The notes below the pieces were generated by a model. The model made no database searches, had not been told where the DNA came from, and saw only the letters and a list, made by a program, of their open reading frames with translations. The position numbers were made by a program, and so were the translations under genes. 64,000 nt of DNA from JBJXHN01 sp046233135 (GTDB taxonomy: Bacteria; Pseudomonadota; Alphaproteobacteria; Rhodospirillales; Rhodospirillaceae). Shown one piece after another: positions 48,700 through 58,261 of this stretch; positions within the stretch are counted from its first letter, which is position 1; each line of letters starts with the position of its first letter. The DNA lies in the NCBI GenBank assembly GCA_046233135.1, contig JBJXHN010000003.1:496001-560000 (forward strand), written 5' to 3'.

Positions 48700-49701
48700 A
48701 TGGATGGCCTGAGCCGATTCACCACCGAAGGATCCGATGCCCTGTCATACGGCACCGAGGGTGGAATGAGCACGCTGCAGCAAACCTTGAAGACGCCCAT
48801 TTCCTGCACCGGTATCGGTCTGCACCGGGGCAAGCCGGCCCATCTGGTCATGAAGCCCGCACCGGCCGGCACCGGCATCCTGTTCCGCCGCACCGACATC
48901 ACCGACGGCCGCTGCGCCGACCTGCCGGCCCGCTGGGACACGGTGGTGGATTCCCGCCTGTGCACCACCCTGGGCAACAAGGCCGGGGTCACCCTGTCGA
49001 CGGTCGAACACCTGATGGCCGCCGCCGCGGGTCTGGGGGTCGACAACCTGCTGGTGGAAGTGGATGGCCCCGAATTGCCGATCATGGACGGCAGCAGCGC
49101 CCCCTTCGTCTTCCTGATGGAATGCGCCGGTCTGGCGATCCAGGAAAGCCGTCGTCAGGCGATCCGGGTGCTGAAGCCGGTGACCGTGACCGATGGCCCG
49201 GTGACCGCCACCCTCGCCCCTGCCGAGCGGGGCTTGAGCATCGATTTCGAAATCACCTTCAAGGCCCGCGCCATCGGCCGTCAGACCTGTCGCCTGGACG
49301 TGACCCCGGCCCTGTTCCGCGCCGAGATTGCCCGGGCGCGCACCTTCGGCCTGCTGGAAGACGTCAACCGCATGCGCGACGCCGGCCTGGGCCTGGGCGG
49401 GTCGTTGGACAACGCGGTGGTGGTTGACGACGACAAGGTGCTGAATGACGGCGGCCTGCGCTTCGACGACGAATTCGTGCGCCACAAGGCCCTGGACGCC
49501 ATCGGTGATCTGGCCCTGGCCGGCCTGCCGCTGATTGGTGCCTATCGCGGCGTCCGCTCCAGCCACGCCCATAACAACCGCCTGCTGCGCGCCCTGTTCG
49601 CTGATAAGAGCGCCTGGCGAGTGGAAACCCTGACCGGCGACGACCTGTCCCACGCCGCCACCCCGGCCTTCTCCGCCGGCCTGCGGGAAGCGGCGGAATA
49701 A
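48700..49701 (+). CDS. lpxC: UDP-3-O-acyl-N-acetylglucosamine deacetylase LpxC
   Basis: This zinc enzyme commits precursors to lipid A. It has 333 residues. Zinc ligands lie in TVEHLMAA and the HKALDAIGDLAL segment, and HAHNN holds the catalytic His; LPIMDGSSAPFVF is typical. ATG 48700 has GGGATC directly ahead. An in-frame ATG at 48766 (GAGGGTGGA upstream) would begin at MSTLQQTLKTPISC, where the family usually starts, so the N-terminal 22 residues may not be translated. Its place after ftsZ matches gammaproteobacterial and some alphaproteobacterial clusters. Confidence 0.94.
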   Translation: MDGLSRFTTEGSDALSYGTEGGMSTLQQTLKTPISCTGIGLHRGKPAHLVMKPAPAGTGILFRRTDITDGRCADLPARWDTVVDSRLCTTLGNKAGVTLSTVEHLMAAAAGLGVDNLLVEVDGPELPIMDGSSAPFVFLMECAGLAIQESRRQAIRVLKPVTVTDGPVTATLAPAERGLSIDFEITFKARAIGRQTCRLDVTPALFRAEIARARTFGLLEDVNRMRDAGLGLGGSLDNAVVVDDDKVLNDGGLRFDDEFVRHKALDAIGDLALAGLPLIGAYRGVRSSHAHNNRLLRALFADKSAWRVETLTGDDLSHAATPAFSAGLREAAE

Positions 49702-49724
49702 GAGCAACGCATAACACGCTTCGA

Positions 49725-49768
49725 ATACCAGAAAGGGCGGCTCCTGAATGGGCCGCCCTTTCTGGTAT
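49725..49768. terminator. Bidirectional terminator between lpxC and the DUF2141 gene
   Basis: Perfect 17-bp arms (ATACCAGAAAGGGCGGC, 49725-49741, and its complement 49752-49768) enclose a 10-base loop. The stem carries A- and T-rich ends in both directions. It separates two convergent genes by 23 and 20 bases. Confidence 0.85.
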
Positions 49769-49788
49769 CGGGATGCGTGACGAGAAGA

Positions 49789-50217
49789 TCAGTATTTCAT
49801 CTCGATGGTCGCTTCCCCGCCGGTTTCGGGCAGGGTCACGGCGCATTCGCCAAACTCGGGCGGCCCGGACAGGTCCGGATTGTTGGTCAGACCGTAGCCT
49901 TCCGTGGGGATCATGCCCAGGAAGCGGTCCTGTTCCCCATCCGCGTCCTGATCATGCCAGACCATCACGGCCACCGGACCGGCGGGCAGATCGGTCAGGG
50001 TGATCTCCAGACTGGCCGCCGAGGCCGGCAGCTTGGCCGTGGCCGCCGCCTCGGGCTCTTCCCGGAAGGTCTCGTCGGAGGTATAGGCGGCAATCAGCAG
50101 CGGCTGGTTGTCGACCTCCACGCCCACCAGGCGCAGGGACAGATCGGCGGCATGGGCTGCCACGGTGCCTCCCAAAGCTCCGACGACGATTGCACCCAAC
50201 AGGATCCACCAGCGCAT
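49789..50217 (-). CDS. DUF2141 family exported protein
   Basis: This 142-residue secreted protein has a signal peptide ending AAHAA-D. The domain phrases VMVWHDQDADGEQDRF and PTEGYGLTNNP are characteristic of DUF2141, a beta-sandwich family of unknown function. The D-x-D-x-D-G stretch (DQDADGEQD) could bind calcium. ATG 50217 follows GGAGGAGGGAAGC. An upstream in-frame start was rejected because it crosses the palindromic repeat at 50252. Confidence 0.85.
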   Translation of the reverse strand: MRWWILLGAIVVGALGGTVAAHAADLSLRLVGVEVDNQPLLIAAYTSDETFREEPEAAATAKLPASAASLEITLTDLPAGPVAVMVWHDQDADGEQDRFLGMIPTEGYGLTNNPDLSGPPEFGECAVTLPETGGEATIEMKY

Positions 50218-50251
50218 GCTTCCCTCCTCCGTAACCGCCGGATCGGCGATA

Positions 50252-50301
50252 GAGCATCGAGCGGAAAAGTGGAAACCGGTTTTCCGGTCCACTCGATGCT
50301 C
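50252..50301. repeat. Intergenic palindromic element, copy 2
   Basis: GAGCATCGAG (50252-50261) and CTCGATGCTC (50292-50301) are perfect outer arms. CGGAAAA (50262-50268) and TTTTCCG (50280-50286) pair inside, and AAACCGGTTT is at the centre. Copy 1 is at 22605-22642. It lies in the leader of the DUF2141 gene, downstream of the flavoenzyme gene's stop. Confidence 0.65.
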
Positions 50302-50370
50302 AACCATATGATTCTGGAGGTTAGGCGCGCAGGCGTTGATAAACTGCAAACAACCCAAGAGGTTTTTCCC

Positions 50371-53286
50371 CTATTTCCCAAGCCACTGCGCCAGCAGGGC
50401 CAGGGGATGGCCGGCGGGCTCGTCGCCGCAGCGCTTCATCTGGCTGCGGCAGCTGTAGCCGGTGGCGGCAACGGGACCACCGGCCTCGGCGACGGGCGTG
50501 CGCCAGCTCATGTCATAGAGCTTTTTGCTGACCTCCTGGTTGCGCGCCTCGTGACCGAAAGCCCCGGCCATGCCGCAACAGCCCGCGTCGGGCACGTCGA
50601 GTGTCAGACCGCAGGCGGCGAAGACCGCTTTCCACTGGCGGGCGGACTGGGGCACCGCCGTGCGTTCGGTACAATGCAGCATCAGCCGCACTACCACCGG
50701 ACGGGCACCGTCCGGAACCCGGGGCCAGCCGGCCCCCGTCGCTCCCGCAGCCTCGCGGGACAGGAATTCCTGGGGCAGCAGCACCGGTTCGGCCGGGGCC
50801 AGGCCGGCCTTGGCGTATTCCTGTCGGAACAGCAGCACCGCACTGGGATCCACTCCCACCCGGGGCACCCCGGGCGGCAGGGCATCCAGCGTCGCCTTGG
50901 CCGCTGCCGCCACCTTGCGGAACTGCGCCCGGTAGCCCTTCACGTGCAACGCCTTGCCGGTGGGGAACAGGCTGATGGGCTGCGGCCGGTACCCCAGCAC
51001 CTTCAGCCCGTCGATCACCGCTGTCACCGCCGCCGCGTCAAAGGGCGTGGTGAAACTGTCCTGAATGACGAAAACCGTCTGCGGCCCTTCCACCTCTGCG
51101 GTTTCCGCCGAGCGGGCGCGCAGATCCCTGGCGCGCAGGCGGGCGCTCAGGGACGGCGAGGAGAAGGCCGGCGCATCGACGATTCCGCCGATCCGCTCCG
51201 CCAGGGGCCGCCCGACGAGCAGTCCCAGATTGACCAGCCCCGGCGCCCCCGCCCCAATCATCGACAGCCATTCCAGCGACCCCAGCATGCGGTCACCGGC
51301 GGTGCGGGGACGGGTGGCGTGGTAGTGCTCCAGGAACAGCGACTTCATTTCCGGCACGTCTACATGGATCGGACAGGTGGTGGCGCAGGCCTTGCAGCCC
51401 AGACAGCCATCCAGCGCCGCATAGACCTCGTCGGCTACGGCAGCGGCGGCAGCGTCGCTCTCGGCGCGCAGGCGGTGCCAGGCGCGCAGCAGATCGGCCC
51501 GGCCCTTGGGCGAATGGCGCCGCTCGCCGGTGGCCTTGTAGCTGGGACACATGGGGATGCTGGCCGAATAGGCCTGGCATTGCGCATTGCCGTTGCAGCG
51601 GAAGGCATCCGCGAAGGGATCCTCCAGCCCCTGTTCCGGGGAGTTGGACAGGCGGAAGGGTGTCTGGTCCACCTTCAACAGGGCTGACACATCGGCATCC
51701 GGGTTGACCAGCTTGCCGGGGTTCAGGCGGTTGCCGGGGTCGAAGGCCCGCTTGACCTTGGCAAAGGCACTATAGGCTTCCGGTCCCACCATGTCGGGCA
51801 GGTACTGACCGCGCACGCCCTTGCCGTGCTCGCCCCAGAAGATACCGCCGTGCTTGCGCACCAGGGCGAAGACCGCATCGGAAATGCGCTTCATGCGCTC
51901 GCGATCCTCGGCCGTCGAGATATCCAGGGCCGGGCGGACGTGAATGCAGCCCACGTCCACATGGCCGAACATGCCGTAGGTCAGCTTCTCCGCATTCAGC
52001 AAGGCGCGGAACTCGGCGACAAAGGCGCGCAGGTTCTCCGGCGGCACCACGCAGTCCTCGACGAAGGGCACCGGCCGGCGCGTCCCTTCCGCCCCGCCCA
52101 GCAAGCCGACGGAGCTTTTGCGGATACCCCAGATGCGCAGGATCTCGGCCGGATCCTCGGCCACATGCCAGCCGACCACCGTGGGTTCGGTGGCCAGGGC
52201 GGCAATCAGCCCGTCCACCGCAGCGACCAGGGCGTCCGGATCCTCGTTGGTGAACTCCAGATAGTTGGACACCGGCACTCGCCCCTGCTCGTCGGGGGTC
52301 CGCAGGCGTTCGGGCAGATCGTCCAGCAGCCCCTGGCGGTAGGCCAGGGTGTGGACGGTGTCGTCCAGCGTCTCGATGGCCGTGGGTTCGTGGGCCAGCA
52401 GGGCCTTGGCCGAGGCCAGGGCCGCGTCAAAGTCCTTGTAGCTGACCACAACCAGCCGCTTGTGCACTGGCTTGGGCGTCAGCTTCACCCGGGCGGCGGT
52501 GACCAGAGCCAGGGTGCCTTCCGAGCCCACCACCAGGCGCACGGGATCGAAGATCTCCTGCGACGGACGGGCGTGCACCAGATCATAGCCGACGAAGTGC
52601 CGGCGCAGGCCGGGAATGCGGGCTTCCAGCGGGCCGGCGCCCTCGTCACAGGCGGCCATGGCCTCGGCCAGCACCCGGGCGCCGGGATCATTGGCCGCCG
52701 TCAGGGCACCGATGGCCTCTTCCCCCTCCAGCCGCCGCAGCCGCACCTCGGTGCCGTCGGCAAGCAGCACGTCCAGCTCCAGCACGTTGTCGCCGGTCTT
52801 GCCGTAGACCCGCGAGCCCTGGCCGCAGGCGTCGGTGGAGACCATGCCGCCGATGGTGCAGCGGCTGGCGGTCGAGGTATCGGGGCTGAAGAACACCTCA
52901 CGCCCCTTCAGCAACGCATTGAGCTGGTCGAGCACCACGCCGGGCTCCACCTCCGCCCATTGCGCGCCCTCGTCCACGGCCAGGATCCGGTTCATGTAGC
53001 GGCGGAACTCGACGATAACCCCGCCGTTCAGCCCCTGGCCGTTGGTGCCCGTGGAGCCGCCCCGTCCGGTGATCGACAGGCTCTTGAAAGCCTCCTGGTT
53101 CATCACGCCGAGCAAGCGCTTCAGGTCCTCGCGATCGCGGGGCGCGACCACGGCGTCAGGCACGATCTGATAAATGGAGTTGTCAGTCGATGCCGCGACC
53201 CGGCCCCCCCACTCCACCTCCACATCGCCGGAGAAGCCGGCGGCGCGCAGGGCGTCCCGGAAAGCGGAAAGAGGAGCATCGGTCAT
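50371..53286 (-). CDS. FAD-linked oxidase with Fe-S domain (D-2-hydroxyglutarate dehydrogenase, YdiJ-like)
   Basis: This 971-residue flavo-iron-sulfur dehydrogenase has an FAD-binding PCMH domain (about 35-270; GRGGSTGTNGQGLNGG) and an FAD-oxidase C domain (to about 560; GHVDVGCIHVRP, EHGKGVRGQYLPD). A ferredoxin domain follows with CLGCKACATTCPIHVD and NAQCQAYSASIPMCPS, then a CCG-type C-terminal domain (LDVPDAGCCGMAGAFG). This order matches YdiJ, which oxidises D-2-hydroxyglutarate made by SerA. ATG 53286 was chosen where the domain begins; the frame is open 76 codons further without homology-like sequence. Confidence 0.88.
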   Translation of the reverse strand: MTDAPLSAFRDALRAAGFSGDVEVEWGGRVAASTDNSIYQIVPDAVVAPRDREDLKRLLGVMNQEAFKSLSITGRGGSTGTNGQGLNGGVIVEFRRYMNRILAVDEGAQWAEVEPGVVLDQLNALLKGREVFFSPDTSTASRCTIGGMVSTDACGQGSRVYGKTGDNVLELDVLLADGTEVRLRRLEGEEAIGALTAANDPGARVLAEAMAACDEGAGPLEARIPGLRRHFVGYDLVHARPSQEIFDPVRLVVGSEGTLALVTAARVKLTPKPVHKRLVVVSYKDFDAALASAKALLAHEPTAIETLDDTVHTLAYRQGLLDDLPERLRTPDEQGRVPVSNYLEFTNEDPDALVAAVDGLIAALATEPTVVGWHVAEDPAEILRIWGIRKSSVGLLGGAEGTRRPVPFVEDCVVPPENLRAFVAEFRALLNAEKLTYGMFGHVDVGCIHVRPALDISTAEDRERMKRISDAVFALVRKHGGIFWGEHGKGVRGQYLPDMVGPEAYSAFAKVKRAFDPGNRLNPGKLVNPDADVSALLKVDQTPFRLSNSPEQGLEDPFADAFRCNGNAQCQAYSASIPMCPSYKATGERRHSPKGRADLLRAWHRLRAESDAAAAAVADEVYAALDGCLGCKACATTCPIHVDVPEMKSLFLEHYHATRPRTAGDRMLGSLEWLSMIGAGAPGLVNLGLLVGRPLAERIGGIVDAPAFSSPSLSARLRARDLRARSAETAEVEGPQTVFVIQDSFTTPFDAAAVTAVIDGLKVLGYRPQPISLFPTGKALHVKGYRAQFRKVAAAAKATLDALPPGVPRVGVDPSAVLLFRQEYAKAGLAPAEPVLLPQEFLSREAAGATGAGWPRVPDGARPVVVRLMLHCTERTAVPQSARQWKAVFAACGLTLDVPDAGCCGMAGAFGHEARNQEVSKKLYDMSWRTPVAEAGGPVAATGYSCRSQMKRCGDEPAGHPLALLAQWLGK

Positions 53287-53416
53287 GGGTCGGACTCCGA
53301 AGGACGGGTCCGGAGGCGACGGGAACGGCCCGGACCACGGCAAGCGAATGGAAAAGGATGGTGCCTGAGGTAGCACGCGGCGCCCCGTGGTGCAAATACG
53401 GGGCGTCGCATGTCCC

Positions 53417-55327
53417 CTAAGGGGCGGGGCACAGCACCCCGATGGGCAGCGCCCGACAGCCGGGACCGGCCTCGGGCAGCAGGTTATCCAGAGGGCGCGA
53501 ACCGGTCCAGGCATCGCGCAGGAACAGTCGCGCCCGCCCCTGGGTGCGGTCGGCCAGGGCCTCGGCCCTCTGGGCGGCGCAGCGGTCCGGCCCGCCGTCG
53601 GAGAGCTCCAGGAAAGCCGACATGCGGCTGTTCTTGACGCTGTTGATGGCCGGCGCGGTGCGCGCCGCGATGCTATGCAGGCTGTCGATCTCCGCCACCA
53701 CCCGGTCCCGCTGCACCCCTTCAGGCAGGGTCAGGATGGTGCACAGGTAGTTGGGCACCAGGATTACGGACTCGGCCCCGGCAAAGGCCTCGGCCACCGC
53801 GTCTGCATCGGGCAGGGTCACCGGCGGCGGCAGGCCGGGCAGCCGGCGGATCTCGGCCACCAGGGGCGCGGTGTCGGCCATCTGGACCCCCAGGGCGACG
53901 GCCAGAACCGCCAATGCCTGCCGCCGGGGCAGATGCCGGGCAACCGTCACCACCGCCAGAGCCATGCCCAGATAGATCAGCGGCCAGACGAAGCGGCTGG
54001 AGGCCTGGAAGTTGGAGATCAGCAGCATCACCGTTTTCGGCGACACGGCCGCCGCTGCCAGCAGCCCGAGAACGCCGAGGGCCAGGGCCGCCAGGAACCG
54101 GCGGCGGCGCAGGCGCCAGCAGACCACGAGCAGCCCCACCGCCAGCAGGCCGTAGAGACCGGCCAGCCCGACCAGCGCCGCGACCTCCGCCCCGCTCAGG
54201 CTGTCCAGCAGGGCACGCCCGGCCACGCCGTCTCGCAGGTGGGCCACCATCATCTCGCGCATCCGCGCCGCCGGCAGACCCAGCACCGTATGGCCACCCA
54301 CGGTCACCGCATAGGTGGCCGCAAAGAGCACCACCACCACCGCGCCGGCCACGACGCCGCCATAGCGGCGCAGCCCCGCCCCCAGCTCCCGTCGTCCCAG
54401 CCATAGCGCCAGCCCCGCCAGCCCGATCACCCCGAGGCCGAGATAACTGAAGGTCTCGCCGCTGGACAGCGTGAAATCGGACAGGCCGGGGATCAGCCCG
54501 GACCGCTGGGGAAGGAACGGACTCGCCAGATCCAGCGGGTACTCGCCATAGGGCTTGGGCACCAGACCCTGGCTGCCCAGGTGGCCGGTGGTGCGCATCA
54601 TCGCCAGCAGCGGCAGCACCAGCGCCGCCAGACCGGCCCCGGCGACGGCCAGGGAAATCCGCTCGGTCCAAAGACCATGCAGCACCGCCCCGGCGGCGAT
54701 CAGCACCACAAAGACCATCAGATAGGGATGGATGAACAGGGCCAGCAGGGCGATGGGCAGGAACCACAGCAGCGCCCGCCCGAAGCAGGGCGCCTGCCCC
54801 GCCCGCACCGCCTGGGCCAGGGCCAGCAGCAGCACCCAATGGGCACACAGGGCCAGATGGCCATAGCGCACCAGCAAGACCGGCGTCACCAGCGCCAGCA
54901 TCCCGCCGAGCACCAGGACGGCCGGCCGGTCTTCTCCCAACCGCCGCAGCAGCAGGGCGAACAGCGGGGCCTGAAGCACGGCACAGAGGGTGAACCACAG
55001 GCCGAAGGGATGGATATAGACGCCCGTGGCCTGGAACACCGCCCGCACCAGGGGCAGCACCAGGGGCAGGCTGTCGGTGAAGATGACGTTGGTACCCTCC
55101 GGCGAGCCCAGCCCCGGCACGACATACAGCGGCCATCGCCATTGGTCGTGGGCGAAATAGGACGCCCCCATCATGTGCTGGGACAGGTCGCCCGCCGGAT
55201 GCGCCCAGAACGGCCCCTGGCCGATCAGGAACCCGGCCGGGAACAGCAGCAGCAGAAGCCCCAGGGACAGAAGCGCAAGCGCACCATAGGGGACGATCCG
55301 CCGAAGGGCCGGGGGCAGGCTGGGCAT
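53417..55327 (-). CDS. Polytopic membrane protein (GT-C/DUF6311-like glycosyltransferase family)
   Basis: This 636-residue inner-membrane protein has about 12 hydrophobic segments. The first (ALALLSLGLLLLLFPAG) is followed by a periplasmic loop with GPFWAHPAGDLSQHMMGA and a region rich in QWRWPLYVVPGLGSPEGTN. The layout, with an acidic/His first loop, resembles lipid-linked sugar transferases (GT-C) and the DUF6311 family. Substrate unknown. ATG 55327 has GGAG 7 bases upstream; an upstream in-frame start overlaps the divergent ald promoter and was rejected. Confidence 0.72.
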   Translation of the reverse strand: MPSLPPALRRIVPYGALALLSLGLLLLLFPAGFLIGQGPFWAHPAGDLSQHMMGASYFAHDQWRWPLYVVPGLGSPEGTNVIFTDSLPLVLPLVRAVFQATGVYIHPFGLWFTLCAVLQAPLFALLLRRLGEDRPAVLVLGGMLALVTPVLLVRYGHLALCAHWVLLLALAQAVRAGQAPCFGRALLWFLPIALLALFIHPYLMVFVVLIAAGAVLHGLWTERISLAVAGAGLAALVLPLLAMMRTTGHLGSQGLVPKPYGEYPLDLASPFLPQRSGLIPGLSDFTLSSGETFSYLGLGVIGLAGLALWLGRRELGAGLRRYGGVVAGAVVVVLFAATYAVTVGGHTVLGLPAARMREMMVAHLRDGVAGRALLDSLSGAEVAALVGLAGLYGLLAVGLLVVCWRLRRRRFLAALALGVLGLLAAAAVSPKTVMLLISNFQASSRFVWPLIYLGMALAVVTVARHLPRRQALAVLAVALGVQMADTAPLVAEIRRLPGLPPPVTLPDADAVAEAFAGAESVILVPNYLCTILTLPEGVQRDRVVAEIDSLHSIAARTAPAINSVKNSRMSAFLELSDGGPDRCAAQRAEALADRTQGRARLFLRDAWTGSRPLDNLLPEAGPGCRALPIGVLCPAP

Positions 55328-55565
55328 GGGGGTCTCCGGTCGGATGAAAGGGAAAGGGAATGGACGGGGGGGCCGCGCGGCGCAGTCTATCCCGTTCCGG
55401 CGTCGGAAGGCACCCGGCGGAAGATTCCTCTGTTTGAGAGCCGCGCGACGGAAAAACCCACCGGATTCCGCAGGAACTTCGGACACCTCCTCCGGCCTGT
55501 CCCGGCTACCTTCGGGGCATCGGATCAATCCAATCCCTTTCCTCTTCGCCAGGAGTGTTCCCCCC

Positions 55566-56699
55566 ATGCGCATCGGTGTCCCCAAGGAAATCAAGAACAA
55601 CGAATTCCGCGTCGGCATGACCCCCGCCGCCGTGCGCGAGGCCGTCCACCATGGCCACAGCGTGGTGGTGGAGACCAGCGCCGGTACGGGGATCGGTGTG
55701 GAGGACGGGGCCTACGAAACCGCCGGCGCGATCATCGCCCCGGACGCCAAGGCCGTCTTCGACACCGCCGACATGATCGTCAAGGTCAAGGAACCCCAGC
55801 CCGCCGAATGCCGGATGCTGCGCGAAGGCCAGGTGCTGTTCACCTATCTGCATCTGGCCCCGGACCCGGAACAGGCCCGGCTGCTGGTCGAAAGCGGGGC
55901 CACCGCCATCGCCTATGAAACCGTCACCGACGCCCGCGGCGGCCTGCCCCTGCTGAAACCGATGAGCGAAGTGGCCGGCCGCATGTCCATCCAGGTGGGT
56001 GCCGCCGCCCTGGAGAAATCCCACGGCGGACGCGGCATGCTGCTGGGCGGCGTGCCCGGCGTCGCTCCGGCCAAGGTGACCGTGCTGGGCGGCGGCGTGG
56101 TCGGCCTGAATGCCGCGCGCATGGCGCTGGGCCTGGGCGCGGATGTCACCGTGCTCGACAAGTCCACCGACCGCCTCGCCGCTATCGACGATGTCTTCGG
56201 TCCCCGGCTGAAAACCCGCTATGCCACCCTGGACGCCACCGAGGAGCTGGTGCTGGACGCCGACCTGGTGATCGGCGCCGTTCTGATCCCCGGCGCCGCC
56301 GCGCCCAAGCTTGTGACCCGCGACCATCTGGCCCACATGAAGGATGGGGCAGTGATCGTCGATGTGGCCATCGACCAGGGCGGCTGTTTCGAAACCTCCC
56401 GGGCGACCACCCATGCCGAGCCCACCTACGTGATCGACGGGGTCGTTCACTACTGCGTGGCCAACATGCCCGGTGCGGTGGCCCGCACCTCCACCTTCGC
56501 CCTGAACAACGCCACCCTGCCCTTTGCCCTGCGCCTCGCCGACCAGGGCTGGCAGGCGGCCTGCGCCAGCGACCCGCACCTGCTGGCCGGCCTCAACGTG
56601 CACGCCGGCGTCCTCACCTGCGCCCCGGTGGCCGAGGCCCTGGCCCTGACCTACACCCCGGCCGCCGAGGCCGTCGCCGGTGTGAAGAAGGCCGCTTAA
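55566..56699 (+). CDS. ald: Alanine dehydrogenase
   Basis: This 377-residue NAD enzyme interconverts alanine with pyruvate and ammonia. N-terminal MRIGVPKEIKNNEFRVGMTP, YLHLAPDP (substrate His) and the Rossmann motif VLGGGVVGLNAARMA are clear; PGAVARTSTFALNN is near the end. AGGAG lies 11 bases before ATG 55566. It heads a rightward set with a semialdehyde dehydrogenase and an omega-aminotransferase, where it can regenerate the pyruvate consumed as amino acceptor. Confidence 0.95.
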   Translation: MRIGVPKEIKNNEFRVGMTPAAVREAVHHGHSVVVETSAGTGIGVEDGAYETAGAIIAPDAKAVFDTADMIVKVKEPQPAECRMLREGQVLFTYLHLAPDPEQARLLVESGATAIAYETVTDARGGLPLLKPMSEVAGRMSIQVGAAALEKSHGGRGMLLGGVPGVAPAKVTVLGGGVVGLNAARMALGLGADVTVLDKSTDRLAAIDDVFGPRLKTRYATLDATEELVLDADLVIGAVLIPGAAAPKLVTRDHLAHMKDGAVIVDVAIDQGGCFETSRATTHAEPTYVIDGVVHYCVANMPGAVARTSTFALNNATLPFALRLADQGWQAACASDPHLLAGLNVHAGVLTCAPVAEALALTYTPAAEAVAGVKKAA

Positions 56700-56744
56700 C
56701 ACCCCACCCTCTCACGGTCCACCTCTCATGGGAGGAGATACCAG

Positions 56745-58235
56745 ATGACCTACGTCCCCCGCAAAGTCGACTCCCGCGCTGCCGCCCTGTCCCGTCTGGC
56801 GGACCCGCGCATGCTGCGGGAGCACGCCTATATCGGCGGAAAGTGGCGCTCCAGCGACCGGGCCGCCTTCCTGGAGGTCACCAACCCCTCCGACGGCGCC
56901 TTCCTGGGCACCGTCCCGGCCCTGGGTGCGGCCGAAGCCACCGAAGCGGTGGTCGCCGCCAGTGCCGCCTGGCCCGCCTGGAAGGCCCTGCTGCCGGCCG
57001 AGCGGGGCGCCATCCTGCGCCGCTGGCACGACCTGATGCGCGCCAATGCCGAAGACCTGGCCCTGCTGATGACCCTGGAGCAGGGCAAGCCCCTGGCCGA
57101 ATCCCGGGGCGAGATCGCCTATGCCGCCAGCTTCCTGGCCTTCTATGCCGCCGAAGCGGAGCGCGCTTTCAACGTGGAAGGCGTCACGCCCCACTTGCCG
57201 GACCGGACCATGTCGCTCCGCCGCGTGCCCGTCGGCGTGGTGGCCTGCGTCACCCCGTGGAACTTCCCTTCGGCGATGATCACCCGCAAGGCCGCCGCCG
57301 CCCTGGCGGCCGGCTGCCCGGTGGTGGTGCGTCCGGCCACGGAAACCCCCTTCTCGGCCACCGCCCTGGCCGAGCTCGCCGACCGAGCCGGTGTGCCGGC
57401 CGGCGTGTTCAACGTGGTCACCGGCGATCCCGAACCGGTCGTCGGCGCCTGGATGGCCGACACCCGGGTGCGGGCGCTCAGCTTCACCGGCTCCACCGAA
57501 GTGGGGCGCACCCTGCTCGCCCAGGGGGCCGCGACCGTCAAGAAGATGGCCATGGAACTGGGCGGCCACGCCCCGGTCCTGGTCTTCGATGATGTCGATC
57601 TGGACAAGGCGGTGGCCGATGCGGTGGCCGCCAAGTTCCAGACCACCGGCCAGGACTGCCTGGCCGCCAACCGCATCTATGTGCAGCGGGGCCTCTACGA
57701 CGCGTTCGTCGATCGCTTCACCGCCGCGACCGACGCCCTGGTGACCGGTGACGGACTGGACGACGGTGTGGACCTGGGACCGCTGATGCACGGCCGCGCG
57801 GTGGCCAAATGCGCCGCCCATGTGGCCGATGCGGTAGCCAAGGGCGCCCGCCTGACCACGGGTGGCAAGGGCCTGGGCGGGCTGTTCTACGCCCCCACCG
57901 TCCTGGCCGACGTCACGCCGGACATGGCCATCGCCCGCGAGGAAACCTTCGGCCCCGTCGCGGCCCTGATCCCCTTCGATGACGAAGCCGAGGTCCTGGC
58001 CGCCGCCAACGACAGCGAATACGGGCTGGCCGCCTATGTCTTCACCCGCGACCACGGCCGCGCGGTCCGGGCGGCCGACGCCCTGGACTACGGCATGGTC
58101 GCGCTCAATTGCGTGAAGATCACCGGCGCCCCCATTCCCTTCGGCGGAGTCAAGCAATCGGGCCTGGGCCGCGAAGGCGCCCGTCACGGCCTGGAGGAGT
58201 TCACCGAACTGAAATACGTCTGCGATTTCGTATAA
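56745..58235 (+). CDS. NAD(P)-dependent aldehyde dehydrogenase, succinate-semialdehyde type
   Basis: This 496-residue cytoplasmic enzyme has catalytic Cys305 in TGQDCLAANR and Glu271 in MELGGHAPV. NAD-site phrases VTPWNFPSAM and LSFTGSTEVG are present, and IPFGGVKQSGLGREG near the C-terminus is typical of the GabD/succinate-semialdehyde branch. A purine-rich GGGAGGAG precedes ATG 56745. It is followed 26 bp later by the aminotransferase, so it most likely oxidises the semialdehyde produced there. Confidence 0.88.
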   Translation: MTYVPRKVDSRAAALSRLADPRMLREHAYIGGKWRSSDRAAFLEVTNPSDGAFLGTVPALGAAEATEAVVAASAAWPAWKALLPAERGAILRRWHDLMRANAEDLALLMTLEQGKPLAESRGEIAYAASFLAFYAAEAERAFNVEGVTPHLPDRTMSLRRVPVGVVACVTPWNFPSAMITRKAAAALAAGCPVVVRPATETPFSATALAELADRAGVPAGVFNVVTGDPEPVVGAWMADTRVRALSFTGSTEVGRTLLAQGAATVKKMAMELGGHAPVLVFDDVDLDKAVADAVAAKFQTTGQDCLAANRIYVQRGLYDAFVDRFTAATDALVTGDGLDDGVDLGPLMHGRAVAKCAAHVADAVAKGARLTTGGKGLGGLFYAPTVLADVTPDMAIAREETFGPVAALIPFDDEAEVLAAANDSEYGLAAYVFTRDHGRAVRAADALDYGMVALNCVKITGAPIPFGGVKQSGLGREGARHGLEEFTELKYVCDFV

Positions 58236-58261
58236 CCAAGAGAGATAAAGGACCCCGGCCG

